From: Hephaestia mangrovi
Lineage (GTDB): Bacteria > Pseudomonadota > Alphaproteobacteria > Sphingomonadales > Sphingomonadaceae
Length of the DNA stretch: 64,000 bases
Assembly (NCBI RefSeq): GCF_019880555.1
Contig: NZ_JAINVU010000008.1
Span: 62,001-126,000, forward strand
Reading direction: 5' to 3'
The notes beneath the pieces are model-generated. The model did no database searches and was not told the DNA's origin. It was given only the letters and a program-made list of their open reading frames with translations. The position numbers and the translations under genes are program-made. Within the stretch, counting starts at the first letter, position 1. Each line of letters begins with the position of its first letter. Below, piece by piece: positions 39,516 through 48,280 of the stretch.

Positions 39516-40823
39516 ATGCCGAAACTCATGGCACTGTCGCTCGTCGCGCTGATCGCTGCCCAGCCGGCATCGGCGCAACCCGCACCAGCGGCAACCACGT
39601 CGATCACGCCCGCGCCGACCTTCAAGGCGCGGCTCGATCAGCTCGTAACGCTGCTCAACGGCAGTGGTGATTATGACGAACTGTTCGCACCGGTGTTCCG
39701 CGAGGCCGTGCCACAGGCGAAATTCGATGCGATCGTCGCGCAACTAAAGGCGCAAGGCGGCGCAGCGACCGGCATCGAAAATATCACGCCCGACACCGCA
39801 TGGCAGGCAACGATCACGGTCGGCTATGAGAAGATCGTCGCGACGATGCTGGTGGCAGTCGATCCCGCCGATCCGCACCAGATCACCGGCCTCAGGATCA
39901 CCGGCGCCGAACCGCGCGACGATTCGCTCGCCAGACTGGAAACCGATTTCGGCAAGCTCCACGGCAGCGCCGGGTTCGGCATCTATCGGCTCGGCGACTC
40001 CGGGCTGACGCCGATCGCGGAAATCAACGGCGAGGCCGCCGCACCGCTCGGCTCGGCATTCAAATTGTGGATATTGGCAGAAGCCTCGCGCGACGTGCAA
40101 AAGGGCACGCGACATTGGGACGATGTGCTGCGCGTCGGCCGCAAGTCGCTGCCCGGCGGGGTGCTGCAGACCTGGCCCGATCACGCGCCGGTGACGCTGC
40201 AGACGCTGGCGACGCAGATGATCTCGATCAGCGACAATACCGCGACCGATACGCTGTTGACGACGCTCGGCCGCGACAAGGTCGGCACGATGGTCAAGAC
40301 GATCGGTGTCGCCGATCCGGCGCGGACGTTACCGGTGTTGACGACGATGCAAGCGTTCGAGCTCAAATCGCCTGCCAATGCCGCGCTGGCCGCTGCCTGG
40401 GCGAAAGAGGCGCCAGCGGCCCGCGCCAAGCTGCTCGACGATAACGCGGCCGCCTTCGCCGCGACGCCCGTCGATCCGCACATGTTCGACGGCAAGCCGC
40501 TCGCGATCGACACGATCGAATGGTTCGCCAGTCCGCGCGACATGGCGCGAACGCTCGACTGGTTGCGCCGCCACGGTGACGACACGACGCGCGCGATCCT
40601 GGCGGTCAACCCCGGCACCGCGCCGGCCATCGCCGGCCGGTTCGATTATGTCGGCTTCAAGGGTGGGTCCGAACCGGGCGTCATCACCCTCAATTTCCTG
40701 GTCAGGACCACGGCCGGGCAATGGCTCGCGGTGACGGGCAACTGGCACGATGCCGGTGCGGCCGTCAGCGAGTTCGATTTCGTCACGCTGATGAACCGCG
40801 CGCTGACGCTGGTGGCGCATTGA
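39516..40823 (+). CDS. Exported serine hydrolase with class-A beta-lactamase fold
   Basis: A 435-residue protein with a signal peptide (cleaved after about residue 20, ALIAAQPASAQ). Residues 25-140 form a small N-terminal domain (DUF3887-like). The hydrolase domain has the three penicilloyl-serine motifs: S-x-x-K as GSAFKLW, S-D-N as ISDNTATD, and K-x-G as FKGGSEPG. There is no clear E-x-x-L-N (Glu166) loop, so true beta-lactamase deacylation is doubtful; a peptidase or an esterase is possible. It lies in the sigma operon. Confidence 0.8.
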   Translation: MPKLMALSLVALIAAQPASAQPAPAATTSITPAPTFKARLDQLVTLLNGSGDYDELFAPVFREAVPQAKFDAIVAQLKAQGGAATGIENITPDTAWQATITVGYEKIVATMLVAVDPADPHQITGLRITGAEPRDDSLARLETDFGKLHGSAGFGIYRLGDSGLTPIAEINGEAAAPLGSAFKLWILAEASRDVQKGTRHWDDVLRVGRKSLPGGVLQTWPDHAPVTLQTLATQMISISDNTATDTLLTTLGRDKVGTMVKTIGVADPARTLPVLTTMQAFELKSPANAALAAAWAKEAPAARAKLLDDNAAAFAATPVDPHMFDGKPLAIDTIEWFASPRDMARTLDWLRRHGDDTTRAILAVNPGTAPAIAGRFDYVGFKGGSEPGVITLNFLVRTTAGQWLAVTGNWHDAGAAVSEFDFVTLMNRALTLVAH

Positions 40824-42295
40824 CCGCGGCTTCGCGCTGGCGAGGCGGCTATTGGCTGCCGGCGCTTGTCGTCGGCCTGTTGTGGCTGGCGCGCTATGCG
40901 CACGATTTCGGCTTTCCGGCGGCGCCTCCTTGGGCCGGCTGGTTCGATCAGAGCCGTTATCTCGCATCCGTCCGCGCGCTGATGCAGCTCGATTTCGATG
41001 CCGCGCAGCATTGGTATCCGCCCGCTTATGCGTTGAGCGCGCTGCCGTTCGCCTGGATCACCCCGAACACGCCGTTCCTGATCGCCGACATGGTGCTGTT
41101 CGCGCTGACCGCCGCCGCATTCGCGCGCGCGATGCGGCCGTTCGGGATCGGCCCATGGCTCGGCGCGGCGATCTTCGCGCTGTCGACGCTCACGATTTCA
41201 CAAGTCGCCATCCTGTGGGTCGAACCGTGGACGACGACGCTGTCCGCGGCGCTGCTCTACGGCCTGTTCGCGGCAATGGCGATGCTGTTCGAAAGCGAGG
41301 GCAAGCCGCCCGCCGGGCCATTGGTAGCGGTCGGCGCGCTGGTCGCCGCGTTGCCGGCGACGCGGCCGGCGGATGCCGTTGGCGGGCTCGCGGCGCTGGT
41401 CGCGGCGGGCGTGATCGCGGCGCGGCGCGGGGTGCTCGATCGCCGCACGATCGGGCTGGTCGCAGCCGGTGGTCTGGCCGTCGCGCTGCCTTATGGGTTG
41501 CTCTATCTCGCGATCTACGGGCCTGAGCTCAGCGGCTATATCATCGCCGGCAGGGGCCAGGGGTTCGCGTTCGGAGATCTGCCGTGGAAGGCTTACACGC
41601 TGCTCGTCGCGCCCCGGCCGTGGTTCCCCGACGGGCGCGGGCTGATCGAGGTCGCACCGTTCCTGCTGCCGGGCGCGGCCGGGCTGGTGGCGACCGCGGC
41701 GATCGGTGGACAAGCGGCACGGCGGATGCTGGCACTGATCGCCGCGACCGGGCTGCCGCTGCTCGCGATCCAGCTCGCTTATACCGATTTCCAGCCCTCC
41801 GGAATGTGGGTCTATGGCAATGCGCATTATCTGATCTGGCTGCTGCCGCTCGGCGGTGCCGGAATGTGGCTCTGGCTGCGCGCGTTCATCCGGTGGCGCG
41901 ATTGGGCGGTGACGATGGCGGCGACGCTGGCGCTGCTCGCGCTGATCTGCGTGCGGCCGTTGCCGGAGGCCGTCGGCGACGATCGCCCGGCGCGGATGCT
42001 GATGTTCCACGGCGTGCTCGCGCGACACTGGAGCGAGGCCTATTTCGCGTCGGTGGTCATCCGCGACGCGAAGGGCACGATGAAGAATGTCGGCGGCTTT
42101 CATCAGCTGCCCGACGATCATGGCGAGCGCGAGATCGCGATCGGGCGGTTGTTCAACGGCCCGGCCGAGCGGCTCGATCCCGGCGAGTCGGCGCATTATG
42201 CCGGATGGCAGCGGCCTTATGCCCGCTATGCCGTGCGCCTGTCGTTCGGCTGGCCGCGCTGGGACCGCCGCCGCGCCTGCGATTTACCGCGTTAG
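40820..42295 (+). CDS. GT-C-type membrane glycosyltransferase-like protein
   Basis: About 491 residues with 10-12 membrane helices. The first loop has GWFDQSRYLASVRALM (Asp near residue 35), and WYPPAYALSALPFAW follows, a layout like GT-C (GT39-like) transferases that use lipid-linked sugars. A TTG at 40820 overlaps the hydrolase stop as TTGA and is in frame; the upstream ATG (40721) lies deep inside the hydrolase gene and is rejected. Donor and acceptor are unknown. It is the last gene of the sigma-led cluster. Confidence 0.7.
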   Translation: MTAASRWRGGYWLPALVVGLLWLARYAHDFGFPAAPPWAGWFDQSRYLASVRALMQLDFDAAQHWYPPAYALSALPFAWITPNTPFLIADMVLFALTAAAFARAMRPFGIGPWLGAAIFALSTLTISQVAILWVEPWTTTLSAALLYGLFAAMAMLFESEGKPPAGPLVAVGALVAALPATRPADAVGGLAALVAAGVIAARRGVLDRRTIGLVAAGGLAVALPYGLLYLAIYGPELSGYIIAGRGQGFAFGDLPWKAYTLLVAPRPWFPDGRGLIEVAPFLLPGAAGLVATAAIGGQAARRMLALIAATGLPLLAIQLAYTDFQPSGMWVYGNAHYLIWLLPLGGAGMWLWLRAFIRWRDWAVTMAATLALLALICVRPLPEAVGDDRPARMLMFHGVLARHWSEAYFASVVIRDAKGTMKNVGGFHQLPDDHGEREIAIGRLFNGPAERLDPGESAHYAGWQRPYARYAVRLSFGWPRWDRRRACDLPR

Positions 42296-42331
42296 AATTT
42301 GATCCACTTGCGTGGAAGCGGCACCAGCCCA

Positions 42332-42865
42332 CTATGACGCGCGCCATTCGTCCCTGAGCAATCCCAGGATCACGCTGTCGCGCACGCCGATATGCGTTTC
42401 CCACTCGCCGCGCAGATAGCCTTCGCGCCGGAAGCCGAGCCGTTCGAGCAGCGCCAGCGATGCCGCGTTCTCGGGATCGGTATCGGCGAACACGCGCCGC
42501 TGCCCCTCGGCGAACAAGCGGTCGATCACCGCGGAGACGGCCTCGGCGGCGATGCCCTTTCCCCAATGATCGCGCGACAGGATGTAACCGATCTCGGTCA
42601 CGCCGCCCTGCCGCTTCTCGCCCGCCGCCACCCAGCCGATCGCGCGATCCTGCCCGGCCAGCGTGATCGCCCAGCAGCGCCAGCCGTCGCGATCGATGCG
42701 CGGCGCGAAATAGGCGCGGGTTTCCTCGATGGAGGTGTGCGGCGCGCTCGACCACCAATGCATCAGCTCGACGTCGGCAAGCGTCGGATGGAGCGCGTCG
42801 GCATCGTCGGCCACCAGCTTGCGCAACCGCAGGCGCGCGGTGGCGAGGGCCGGCACGTCGATCAT
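42332..42865 (-). CDS. GNAT-family acetyltransferase (RimJ-like)
   Basis: A 177-residue acetyltransferase. TARLRLRKLVADDADAL is the RimJ/RimL-type N-terminus, EIGYILSRDHWGKGIAAEAV contains the acetyl-CoA pyrophosphate loop, and NAASLALLERLGFRREGYLRG is motif B. RimJ-like enzymes acetylate protein N-termini or small substrates. Its ATG overlaps the LysR stop (ATGA), making it the fourth gene of the metZ-apaG-lysR-GNAT chain. Confidence 0.85.
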   Translation of the reverse strand: MIDVPALATARLRLRKLVADDADALHPTLADVELMHWWSSAPHTSIEETRAYFAPRIDRDGWRCWAITLAGQDRAIGWVAAGEKRQGGVTEIGYILSRDHWGKGIAAEAVSAVIDRLFAEGQRRVFADTDPENAASLALLERLGFRREGYLRGEWETHIGVRDSVILGLLRDEWRAS

Positions 42866-43653
42866 GAAACCAGCGCGTCGACCAGCGCCTTGACCTTTTT
42901 CTGCCGCCATTGCGGCAGCGGCGCGACCAGCCAGTAACCAAGCTTCGACGGCCGCGGCTCGCCGATCACTGTCACGCGGCCGGCAGCAATATCGCGCGCG
43001 GCGAGCAGCTCGGGCACCGTCGCACGACCCAGCCCCTGCGCGGCGGCATCGATCGCCAGGCCGGCATCGGCAACCCGCACCAGCGCGCCGGCATCCTCGG
43101 CAAGGCAGCCGGGCCAGGCGATCTTCGTATCGATCCCGCCGTCCGGATGGGCAAGCGTCACCATGCCGTCCGATTCGATCGCCTCGCCCTCATGCTCGCC
43201 CGGCCCCTCGCCCCAGCGGATCGCGAGATCGAGATTGGCCTCGGTGAAATCGACCGCGTCGTCCGCGGCGACGAGCACGAAGCGCAGCTCGCCATCCGCC
43301 TTGGCGATCTCGGCGAGGCGAGGCATCAGCCATTTGGTGGTGAGGTCACGCGGCGCGGCGATCGTCAGCGATTTGGACGATTGCCCGGCCTGCATCGCCC
43401 GAACCGCTTCCTCGAACTGCAGGAAGCCCTGGCGCAAGGCATCGAGCCCGGCTTCGCCCTCGGGCGTGAGCTCCAGCCCGCGCGTCGTGCGCCGGAACAG
43501 CACGACGCCGAGCGTGTCTTCCAGCGCGCGAACCTGCTGGCCGACCGCGGCGGGCGTGACCGCCAGCTCGTCGGCGGCGCGGGTGAACGACAAGTGCCGC
43601 GCCGCTGCGTCGAGCACGCGCAAGCCGTTCAGCGGAAGATGCGTGCGCTTCAT
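42862..43653 (-). CDS. LysR-family transcriptional regulator (GcvA-like)
   Basis: A 263-residue regulator. LPLNGLRVLDAAARHLSFTR and AADELAVTPAAVGQQVRALE form the winged helix-turn-helix of the GcvA branch, and the rest is a substrate-binding effector domain (SLTIAAPRDLTTKWLMPRL). It is shorter than most LysR proteins (about 300) in its second half. It is overlapped by four bases at both ends by apaG and the GNAT gene. The effector is unknown; control of metZ is possible. Confidence 0.87.
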   Translation of the reverse strand: MKRTHLPLNGLRVLDAAARHLSFTRAADELAVTPAAVGQQVRALEDTLGVVLFRRTTRGLELTPEGEAGLDALRQGFLQFEEAVRAMQAGQSSKSLTIAAPRDLTTKWLMPRLAEIAKADGELRFVLVAADDAVDFTEANLDLAIRWGEGPGEHEGEAIESDGMVTLAHPDGGIDTKIAWPGCLAEDAGALVRVADAGLAIDAAAQGLGRATVPELLAARDIAAGRVTVIGEPRPSKLGYWLVAPLPQWRQKKVKALVDALVS

Positions 43654-44048
43654 TGCGCCACCGCCGGCGCGATCAGCGCGAACCGGGGGATGGCGACGTC
43701 GAACCCGGTGCCGGTGTCATCCATCATGTGATAGCTGCCCTGCATCGCGCCGGTGGGCGTCGCCAGCGGGCAGCCGGAGACATAATCGTAGCTCGCGCCG
43801 GGCTCGATCGTCGGCTGCTCGCCGACCACGCCCTCACCCTCGACCGTGTGGCTGACGCCGCGACCGTCGATGATCGTCCAATGGCGGGTGAGAAGCTGCA
43901 CCGTGCGCTCGCCCTCGTTCTCGATGCGGATATGATAGGCCCAGAACCAGCGGCCGCGATCGGGCTCGGACTGTTCGGCCAGATAGCTGACCGACACGCG
44001 GACCACGACTCCCCGCGTCTCCGCGACATTGGGGAACAGCGCCTTCAC
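43650..44048 (-). CDS. apaG: Co2+/Mg2+ efflux protein ApaG
   Basis: A 132-residue single-domain protein with the ApaG fold (fibronectin-III-like). Conserved segments are VRVSVSYLAEQSEPDRGRWFWAYHIRIEN, LLTRHWTIIDG, GEGVVGEQPTIEPG and PLATPTGAMQGSYHM. ApaG is linked to Co2+ resistance and Mg2+ or diadenosine-polyphosphate effects. The start is GTG at 44048, overlapping the metZ stop as GTGA, and the stop overlaps lysR. Confidence 0.92.
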   Translation of the reverse strand: MKALFPNVAETRGVVVRVSVSYLAEQSEPDRGRWFWAYHIRIENEGERTVQLLTRHWTIIDGRGVSHTVEGEGVVGEQPTIEPGASYDYVSGCPLATPTGAMQGSYHMMDDTGTGFDVAIPRFALIAPAVAQ

Positions 44049-45253
44049 AATCCCACGGCCCGCAGCGCCTGGTCGAGATCCTCGATCAGATCCTGCGGGT
44101 CTTCCAGGCCGACATTGAAGCGCAGCATGCCTTCGTCGATCCCCATCTCGCGCCGGTTCTCGGGCGAGACGCTGGCGTGGGTGGTCGACGCGGGATGCGT
44201 CATCAGCGAGCGCGAATCGCCGATATTGTTCGAGATATCGATCAGCTTGAGCGCGTCGAGCAGGGCGTGCGCCTGTGCGCGGCCGCCATCGACATGAAAG
44301 GCGAAGATCGGGCCGCTCGCCTCCATCTGCCGCATCGCCAGTTCGTGCTGCGGGTGGCTCGGCAGGCCGGGGTGAAGGATACGCGGCACACGGCTTTCGA
44401 GGAATGTGCCGACCGTCAGGCTGTTTTCGCTCTGTTTGCGGATGCGCAGGTCGAGCGTCTCCAGCCCCTTCAGCACCACCCAGGCATTGAATGCCGAAAG
44501 CGTCGGCCCGGTATTGCGCGTGAAGGAGAGCAGCGTTTCCTCGATGAAGTCGCGTGGTCCCGCCACCGCGCCGGCCAGCACACGACCTTGCCCGTCCATC
44601 ATCTTGGTCGCCGAATAAGCGACGACATCGGCCCCGAACTCCAGCGGGCGCTGCAGCGCCGGCGTGGCGAAGGCATTGTCGACCACGCTGGTGATGCCGC
44701 GCTCGCGCGCGATGCCGCACACCGCCGCGAGATCGACCACGTCCATCGTCGGGTTGGCCGGGGTTTCGAAGAAGAACACCCTGGTATTCGGCTTCACCGC
44801 GTCGGCGAATTGCTGCGGGTCGCGTGCGTCGACGGTCGTCGTCTCGATGCCGAAGCGCGGCAGCAGCGAATCGACCAGCCAGCGGCACGATCCGAACGCC
44901 GCGCGGCCGGCGACGACGTGGTCGCCCTGCGACAACTGGCACAGCAGCACCGCGGTCATCGCCGCCATGCCGGTCGCCATCGTCCGGCACGCCTCGGCGC
45001 CTTCGAGCAGCGCGATGCGCTCCTCGAGCATCTGCACCGTCGGGTTCTGCAGACGCGAATAGGTCATCCCGTCCTGCTCGCCGGCGAAGCGCGCGGCGGC
45101 ATCGCCGGCGCAATCATAGGCGTAGCCGGAGGTGAGGAAGATCGCTTCCGACGTCTCGCCCCATTCGGAACGCGCGGTGCCGCCGCGCACGGCCTGCGTC
45201 GCAGGGCGCCAGTTCTGGGTGATCGAGCGGTCTTGTCCGGTACGGCGTTTCAT
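44045..45253 (-). CDS. metZ: O-succinylhomoserine sulfhydrylase
   Basis: A 402-residue Cys/Met-metabolism PLP enzyme that makes homocysteine directly from O-succinylhomoserine and sulfide. SEAIFLTSGYAYDCAGDAA, YSRLQNPTVQMLEERIA and ETPANPTMDVVDL match MetZ, and the PLP Lys is in VVAYSATKMMDGQGRV. The start at 45253 is chosen as the ATG just before the conserved domain. It heads the four-gene coupled cluster and is divergent from the PMT gene. Confidence 0.9.
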   Translation of the reverse strand: MKRRTGQDRSITQNWRPATQAVRGGTARSEWGETSEAIFLTSGYAYDCAGDAAARFAGEQDGMTYSRLQNPTVQMLEERIALLEGAEACRTMATGMAAMTAVLLCQLSQGDHVVAGRAAFGSCRWLVDSLLPRFGIETTTVDARDPQQFADAVKPNTRVFFFETPANPTMDVVDLAAVCGIARERGITSVVDNAFATPALQRPLEFGADVVAYSATKMMDGQGRVLAGAVAGPRDFIEETLLSFTRNTGPTLSAFNAWVVLKGLETLDLRIRKQSENSLTVGTFLESRVPRILHPGLPSHPQHELAMRQMEASGPIFAFHVDGGRAQAHALLDALKLIDISNNIGDSRSLMTHPASTTHASVSPENRREMGIDEGMLRFNVGLEDPQDLIEDLDQALRAVGL

Positions 45254-45353
45254 CGCACCGTCAATGCCGGGCGGGCGCGGCCGATGCAATGGCCTTGGCC
45301 TTTCGCGTGCCCAAGGCTCTTTTGCCCGCCGCCGCGAGTCGCTAAGCCTTGCC

Positions 45354-46646
45354 ATGATGACGCCCGCGACCGCCAAGCCCCGTCCGCTGCTGGTCGCGCT
45401 GCTGCTCGGCTTCGTCGCGGAACTGCTATTCGTCTTCCGGCTCGGCTTTCCGCACAAGCAGATGTTCGACGAAATCTATTATGTTCCCGCGGCAAGGACG
45501 CTGTGGGCGCTCGATCATCCGGTCAATATCGAACATCCCCTGGTCGGCAAGGAACTGATCGGGCTGGGTACCCATCTCATCGGTGACACCAGCTTCGGCT
45601 GGCGCTTCCCCTCGACGATCGCGGCGAGCGCGGTGGTGATGGGCGTGTTCGCGATCGCCTGGCTGACCTTCGGCCGGATGCGCCCGGCGGTGATCGCAGC
45701 GGTGCTGACGATCGTCGACATGACCGTCTTCATCCAGGCGCGCATCGCGATGCTGGATGGCTTCATGGCGGCATTCCTCGTGCTCTCGGTGGCGGCGATG
45801 CTGTGGGCGATGCGCGGACCGCGCTGGGTAAAAGCGAAGACGGTGCTCGCGGCGGTGCTGCTCGGGCTCGCGGCGGGGGCGAAATGGACGGCGGTGCCGT
45901 TTCTGGGTTTCGCCGGGCTCGCCGTCATCGCGATCCGTATCCGCGACGGGCGGAAGGCGGGGCGCGACCTCGAAGCCGCGCTCTACGCGCGCGGGCAGCG
46001 GCACTGGCCCGGTGTCGGCACGCTGCCGCTGCTGCTGCTCTTCGGCACAGTCAGCGTCGCGACCTATCTGGCGACCTTCGCCCCGCAATTCTTCTACGCC
46101 ACCGACCCGCTCGATTTCGCCCACCTGCTGCCGTTCCAGCTCCGCATGTATGCCGAGCAGACGCAGGTGCTGCCCCCGCACACCTACCAGTCGAGCTGGT
46201 GGAGCTGGCCGCTCGACATTCGTCCGATCTGGTATCTCTATGAAGTGGTCGACGGCGCGCAGCGTGGCGTGCTGATGCTCGGCAATCCGGCGGTGATCTG
46301 GGGCGGCCTCGTCGCGGCGATCGCGTGTTTCTGGGGCTGGTGGCGGGACGGATCATGGCGATTGCTCGGCGTCGCCAGCCTGTGGCTCGGCGCGCTCGCG
46401 ATCTTCATCGTCATCCCCAAATCGCTGGGCTTCTATTATTATTACTATCCGGCGAGCATCTTCCTGAGCCTCGCGCTCGCCGGCGCGTTCGAACATTATG
46501 CCTGGCTTAGGCAGCGACGGATCGACGAATGGTTCGTCATCGTCGCGATCGGCCTGTTCGCTTATTTCTACCCGATCATTTCTTCGCAAGCGTTGGCCGG
46601 CCCGCAGTCGTTCCAATATTGGATGTGGCTACCGAGCTGGCCTTGA
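45354..46646 (+). CDS. PMT-family protein mannosyltransferase-like protein
   Basis: A 430-residue membrane protein of the dolichyl-phosphate-mannose--protein mannosyltransferase (GT39) type. The first periplasmic loop is MFDEIYYVPAARTL, with the catalytic Asp-Glu pair, and HPVNIEHPLVGKELIGLG follows, as in PMT. About ten helices lie beyond, with a conserved WWSWPLDIRPIWY segment. Two adjacent ATGs (45354, 45357) exist. It would transfer a sugar from a polyprenyl carrier to exported proteins. It is convergent with the GNAT gene. Confidence 0.85.
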   Translation: MMTPATAKPRPLLVALLLGFVAELLFVFRLGFPHKQMFDEIYYVPAARTLWALDHPVNIEHPLVGKELIGLGTHLIGDTSFGWRFPSTIAASAVVMGVFAIAWLTFGRMRPAVIAAVLTIVDMTVFIQARIAMLDGFMAAFLVLSVAAMLWAMRGPRWVKAKTVLAAVLLGLAAGAKWTAVPFLGFAGLAVIAIRIRDGRKAGRDLEAALYARGQRHWPGVGTLPLLLLFGTVSVATYLATFAPQFFYATDPLDFAHLLPFQLRMYAEQTQVLPPHTYQSSWWSWPLDIRPIWYLYEVVDGAQRGVLMLGNPAVIWGGLVAAIACFWGWWRDGSWRLLGVASLWLGALAIFIVIPKSLGFYYYYYPASIFLSLALAGAFEHYAWLRQRRIDEWFVIVAIGLFAYFYPIISSQALAGPQSFQYWMWLPSWP

Positions 46647-46653
46647 GCGCGGC

Positions 46654-47127
46654 CTAATCAGACTGCCGATCGATCTTGAACGACTTGCAGATCGCGGTTT
46701 CGGTTTCGCGCCAGGTCTCGAATCCCATCGCCTCGTAATAGCCCTGGCCCTCGGTATTCGACATCCCGATAAACGCTTCGATATCTTTCAGCCCGGCACC
46801 GCGAGCGGCCGCCAGCGTCTCGACGAACAGTGCACGGCCGATGCCGAGCCGGGCAGCCGACGGTCGGATATGGGTGCCGATGATCCCCCAACCGAGCGGC
46901 GTATCGTAGGGATTGCCCTCATCGGCGACCTTGAGCGACTGAAAACCGAGAACTCGACCGGCGCCGTCTGTCGCAACCGAGCATCGCACGCGCTGTGGAT
47001 CGTCCAGATATCTTTCCCGAACGAATGCGGCATCGCCGGCCTGTGCGCGCTTTCCGGCCAACGCCAGTTCTACCAGAACATCCGACATCGCCTCGGCATC
47101 AGCCGCGCGCGCCTCACGTATTTTCAT
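46654..47127 (-). CDS. GNAT-family N-acetyltransferase
   Basis: A 157-residue GNAT. REARAADAEAMSDVLVE starts the fold, IIGTHIRPSAARLGIGRAL contains the acetyl-CoA-binding Q/R-x-x-G-x-G/A loop as RLGIGRA, and SNTEGQGYYEAMGFETW is the C-terminal motif. The substrate is unknown. It follows the GT2-GtrA gene by nine bases and is the last of a long minus-strand run. Confidence 0.85.
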   Translation of the reverse strand: MKIREARAADAEAMSDVLVELALAGKRAQAGDAAFVRERYLDDPQRVRCSVATDGAGRVLGFQSLKVADEGNPYDTPLGWGIIGTHIRPSAARLGIGRALFVETLAAARGAGLKDIEAFIGMSNTEGQGYYEAMGFETWRETETAICKSFKIDRQSD

Positions 47128-47136
47128 CTCGGCCTC

Positions 47137-48237
47137 TCAATACCGTCCCCAGACGAAGCGCGAGGACAGGGCATAATTCCACACTGCGCCGACCAGCACG
47201 CCAAGCAGCGCGGACGCTGCCCATTCGCCGTGCTGGGCATCGTGGACGAACGCGGCAACGCCGACGTTGGCGACCAGCCCGACTGCGCAGACCGCGCAGA
47301 ACGACACCCAGCCATCGAGCAGCTGCCGCCACCCGCGCAACCGCCGGTCGCGATAGGTGAGGGCGTTGTTGAGGAAGAAGTTGCCGGTCATCGCCGCCAG
47401 CGCAGCGATTATCTGCCCGGCGACAAAGGTCGTGCCAAGCGCGAGGTATAGCAGCGACAGCACAGCCATGTGCACCGCGACGCCGAGCAGCCCGATTGCA
47501 GAAAACATCGCAAACCGCACCGGCACGAAGCGCCCGAACATGCGATCGTAAAGCGCGACCAGATATTCCATCGCGACGACATGATCGAGCTTCGATTCGC
47601 CCGCCTCACGCGTGCGGAAAACATAGCCGAACTCGCGAAAGACGAGCGGGCGCGGGCTGCCGGTCATGATGTCGAGCAGGATCTTGAAGCCGATTCCCGC
47701 AAGGTCGGGGGCAAGCGTGCGGACGATCGCGGTGCGGATCATGAAGAAGCCGCTCATCGGGTCGCTCAACTCGGCCTTGAGCACATGGCGCGACAGCCGC
47801 GTCGCCAGCGCCGACTTGGCGACGCGATCGCGGTCCCAATCGCCGGTGCCGCCGCCCTCGACGAAGCGGGAGCCGATCGCGACATCGAGCCCGTCGTCGG
47901 CCTGCAACGCATCGAGCATCGCCGGCAGGATCGTCTCGTCATGCTGCAAATCGCCGTCGATCACCGCGACCAGCGGCGCGGCGGTGGCGCACATCCCCTC
48001 GATGCAGGCCGAGGAAAGACCACGCCGACCGATCCGCTGAATGACCCGGATGCGATTATCGTGCCGCGCGATCGCGCGCGCCGCGTCGGCGGTGCCATCG
48101 GGGCTGTCGTCGTCGACGACGATCGCTTCCCACACCCGCCCCGCGAGCGCCGCATCGAGCCGGGCGACGAGAGCCGCCACGTTCGCCACCTCGTTGAAAG
48201 TCGGGATGACCACGGCCAGCTCGAGGGAGGCGGTCAT
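47137..48237 (-). CDS. GT2 glycosyltransferase with C-terminal GtrA domain
   Basis: A 366-residue protein. Residues 1-225 form a family-2 glycosyltransferase resembling dolichyl-phosphate mannosyltransferase (LAVVIPTFNEVANV, VVDDDSPDGTADAA, and the D-x-D at AVIDGDLQHDE). From about residue 235 follow four membrane helices of a GtrA/DPMS-like domain (FAMFSAIGLLGVAVHMAVL, MTGNFFLNNALTYRDRR). It would make and flip a polyprenyl-phosphate sugar, possibly the donor for the PMT and STT3-like proteins. The start at 48237 has a GGAGG site. Confidence 0.88.
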   Translation of the reverse strand: MTASLELAVVIPTFNEVANVAALVARLDAALAGRVWEAIVVDDDSPDGTADAARAIARHDNRIRVIQRIGRRGLSSACIEGMCATAAPLVAVIDGDLQHDETILPAMLDALQADDGLDVAIGSRFVEGGGTGDWDRDRVAKSALATRLSRHVLKAELSDPMSGFFMIRTAIVRTLAPDLAGIGFKILLDIMTGSPRPLVFREFGYVFRTREAGESKLDHVVAMEYLVALYDRMFGRFVPVRFAMFSAIGLLGVAVHMAVLSLLYLALGTTFVAGQIIAALAAMTGNFFLNNALTYRDRRLRGWRQLLDGWVSFCAVCAVGLVANVGVAAFVHDAQHGEWAASALLGVLVGAVWNYALSSRFVWGRY

Positions 48238-48280
48238 CGGGCCATCCCGTCGCCCGGCCCTGCAATCGCCGGGCCGTGCG

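Noticed and set aside
40721..40819. ATG at 40721 as start of the GT-C gene
   Set aside because: It lies about 100 bases inside the hydrolase gene and adds an Arg-rich, non-membrane extension; TTG at 40820 with a TTGA overlap fits better.
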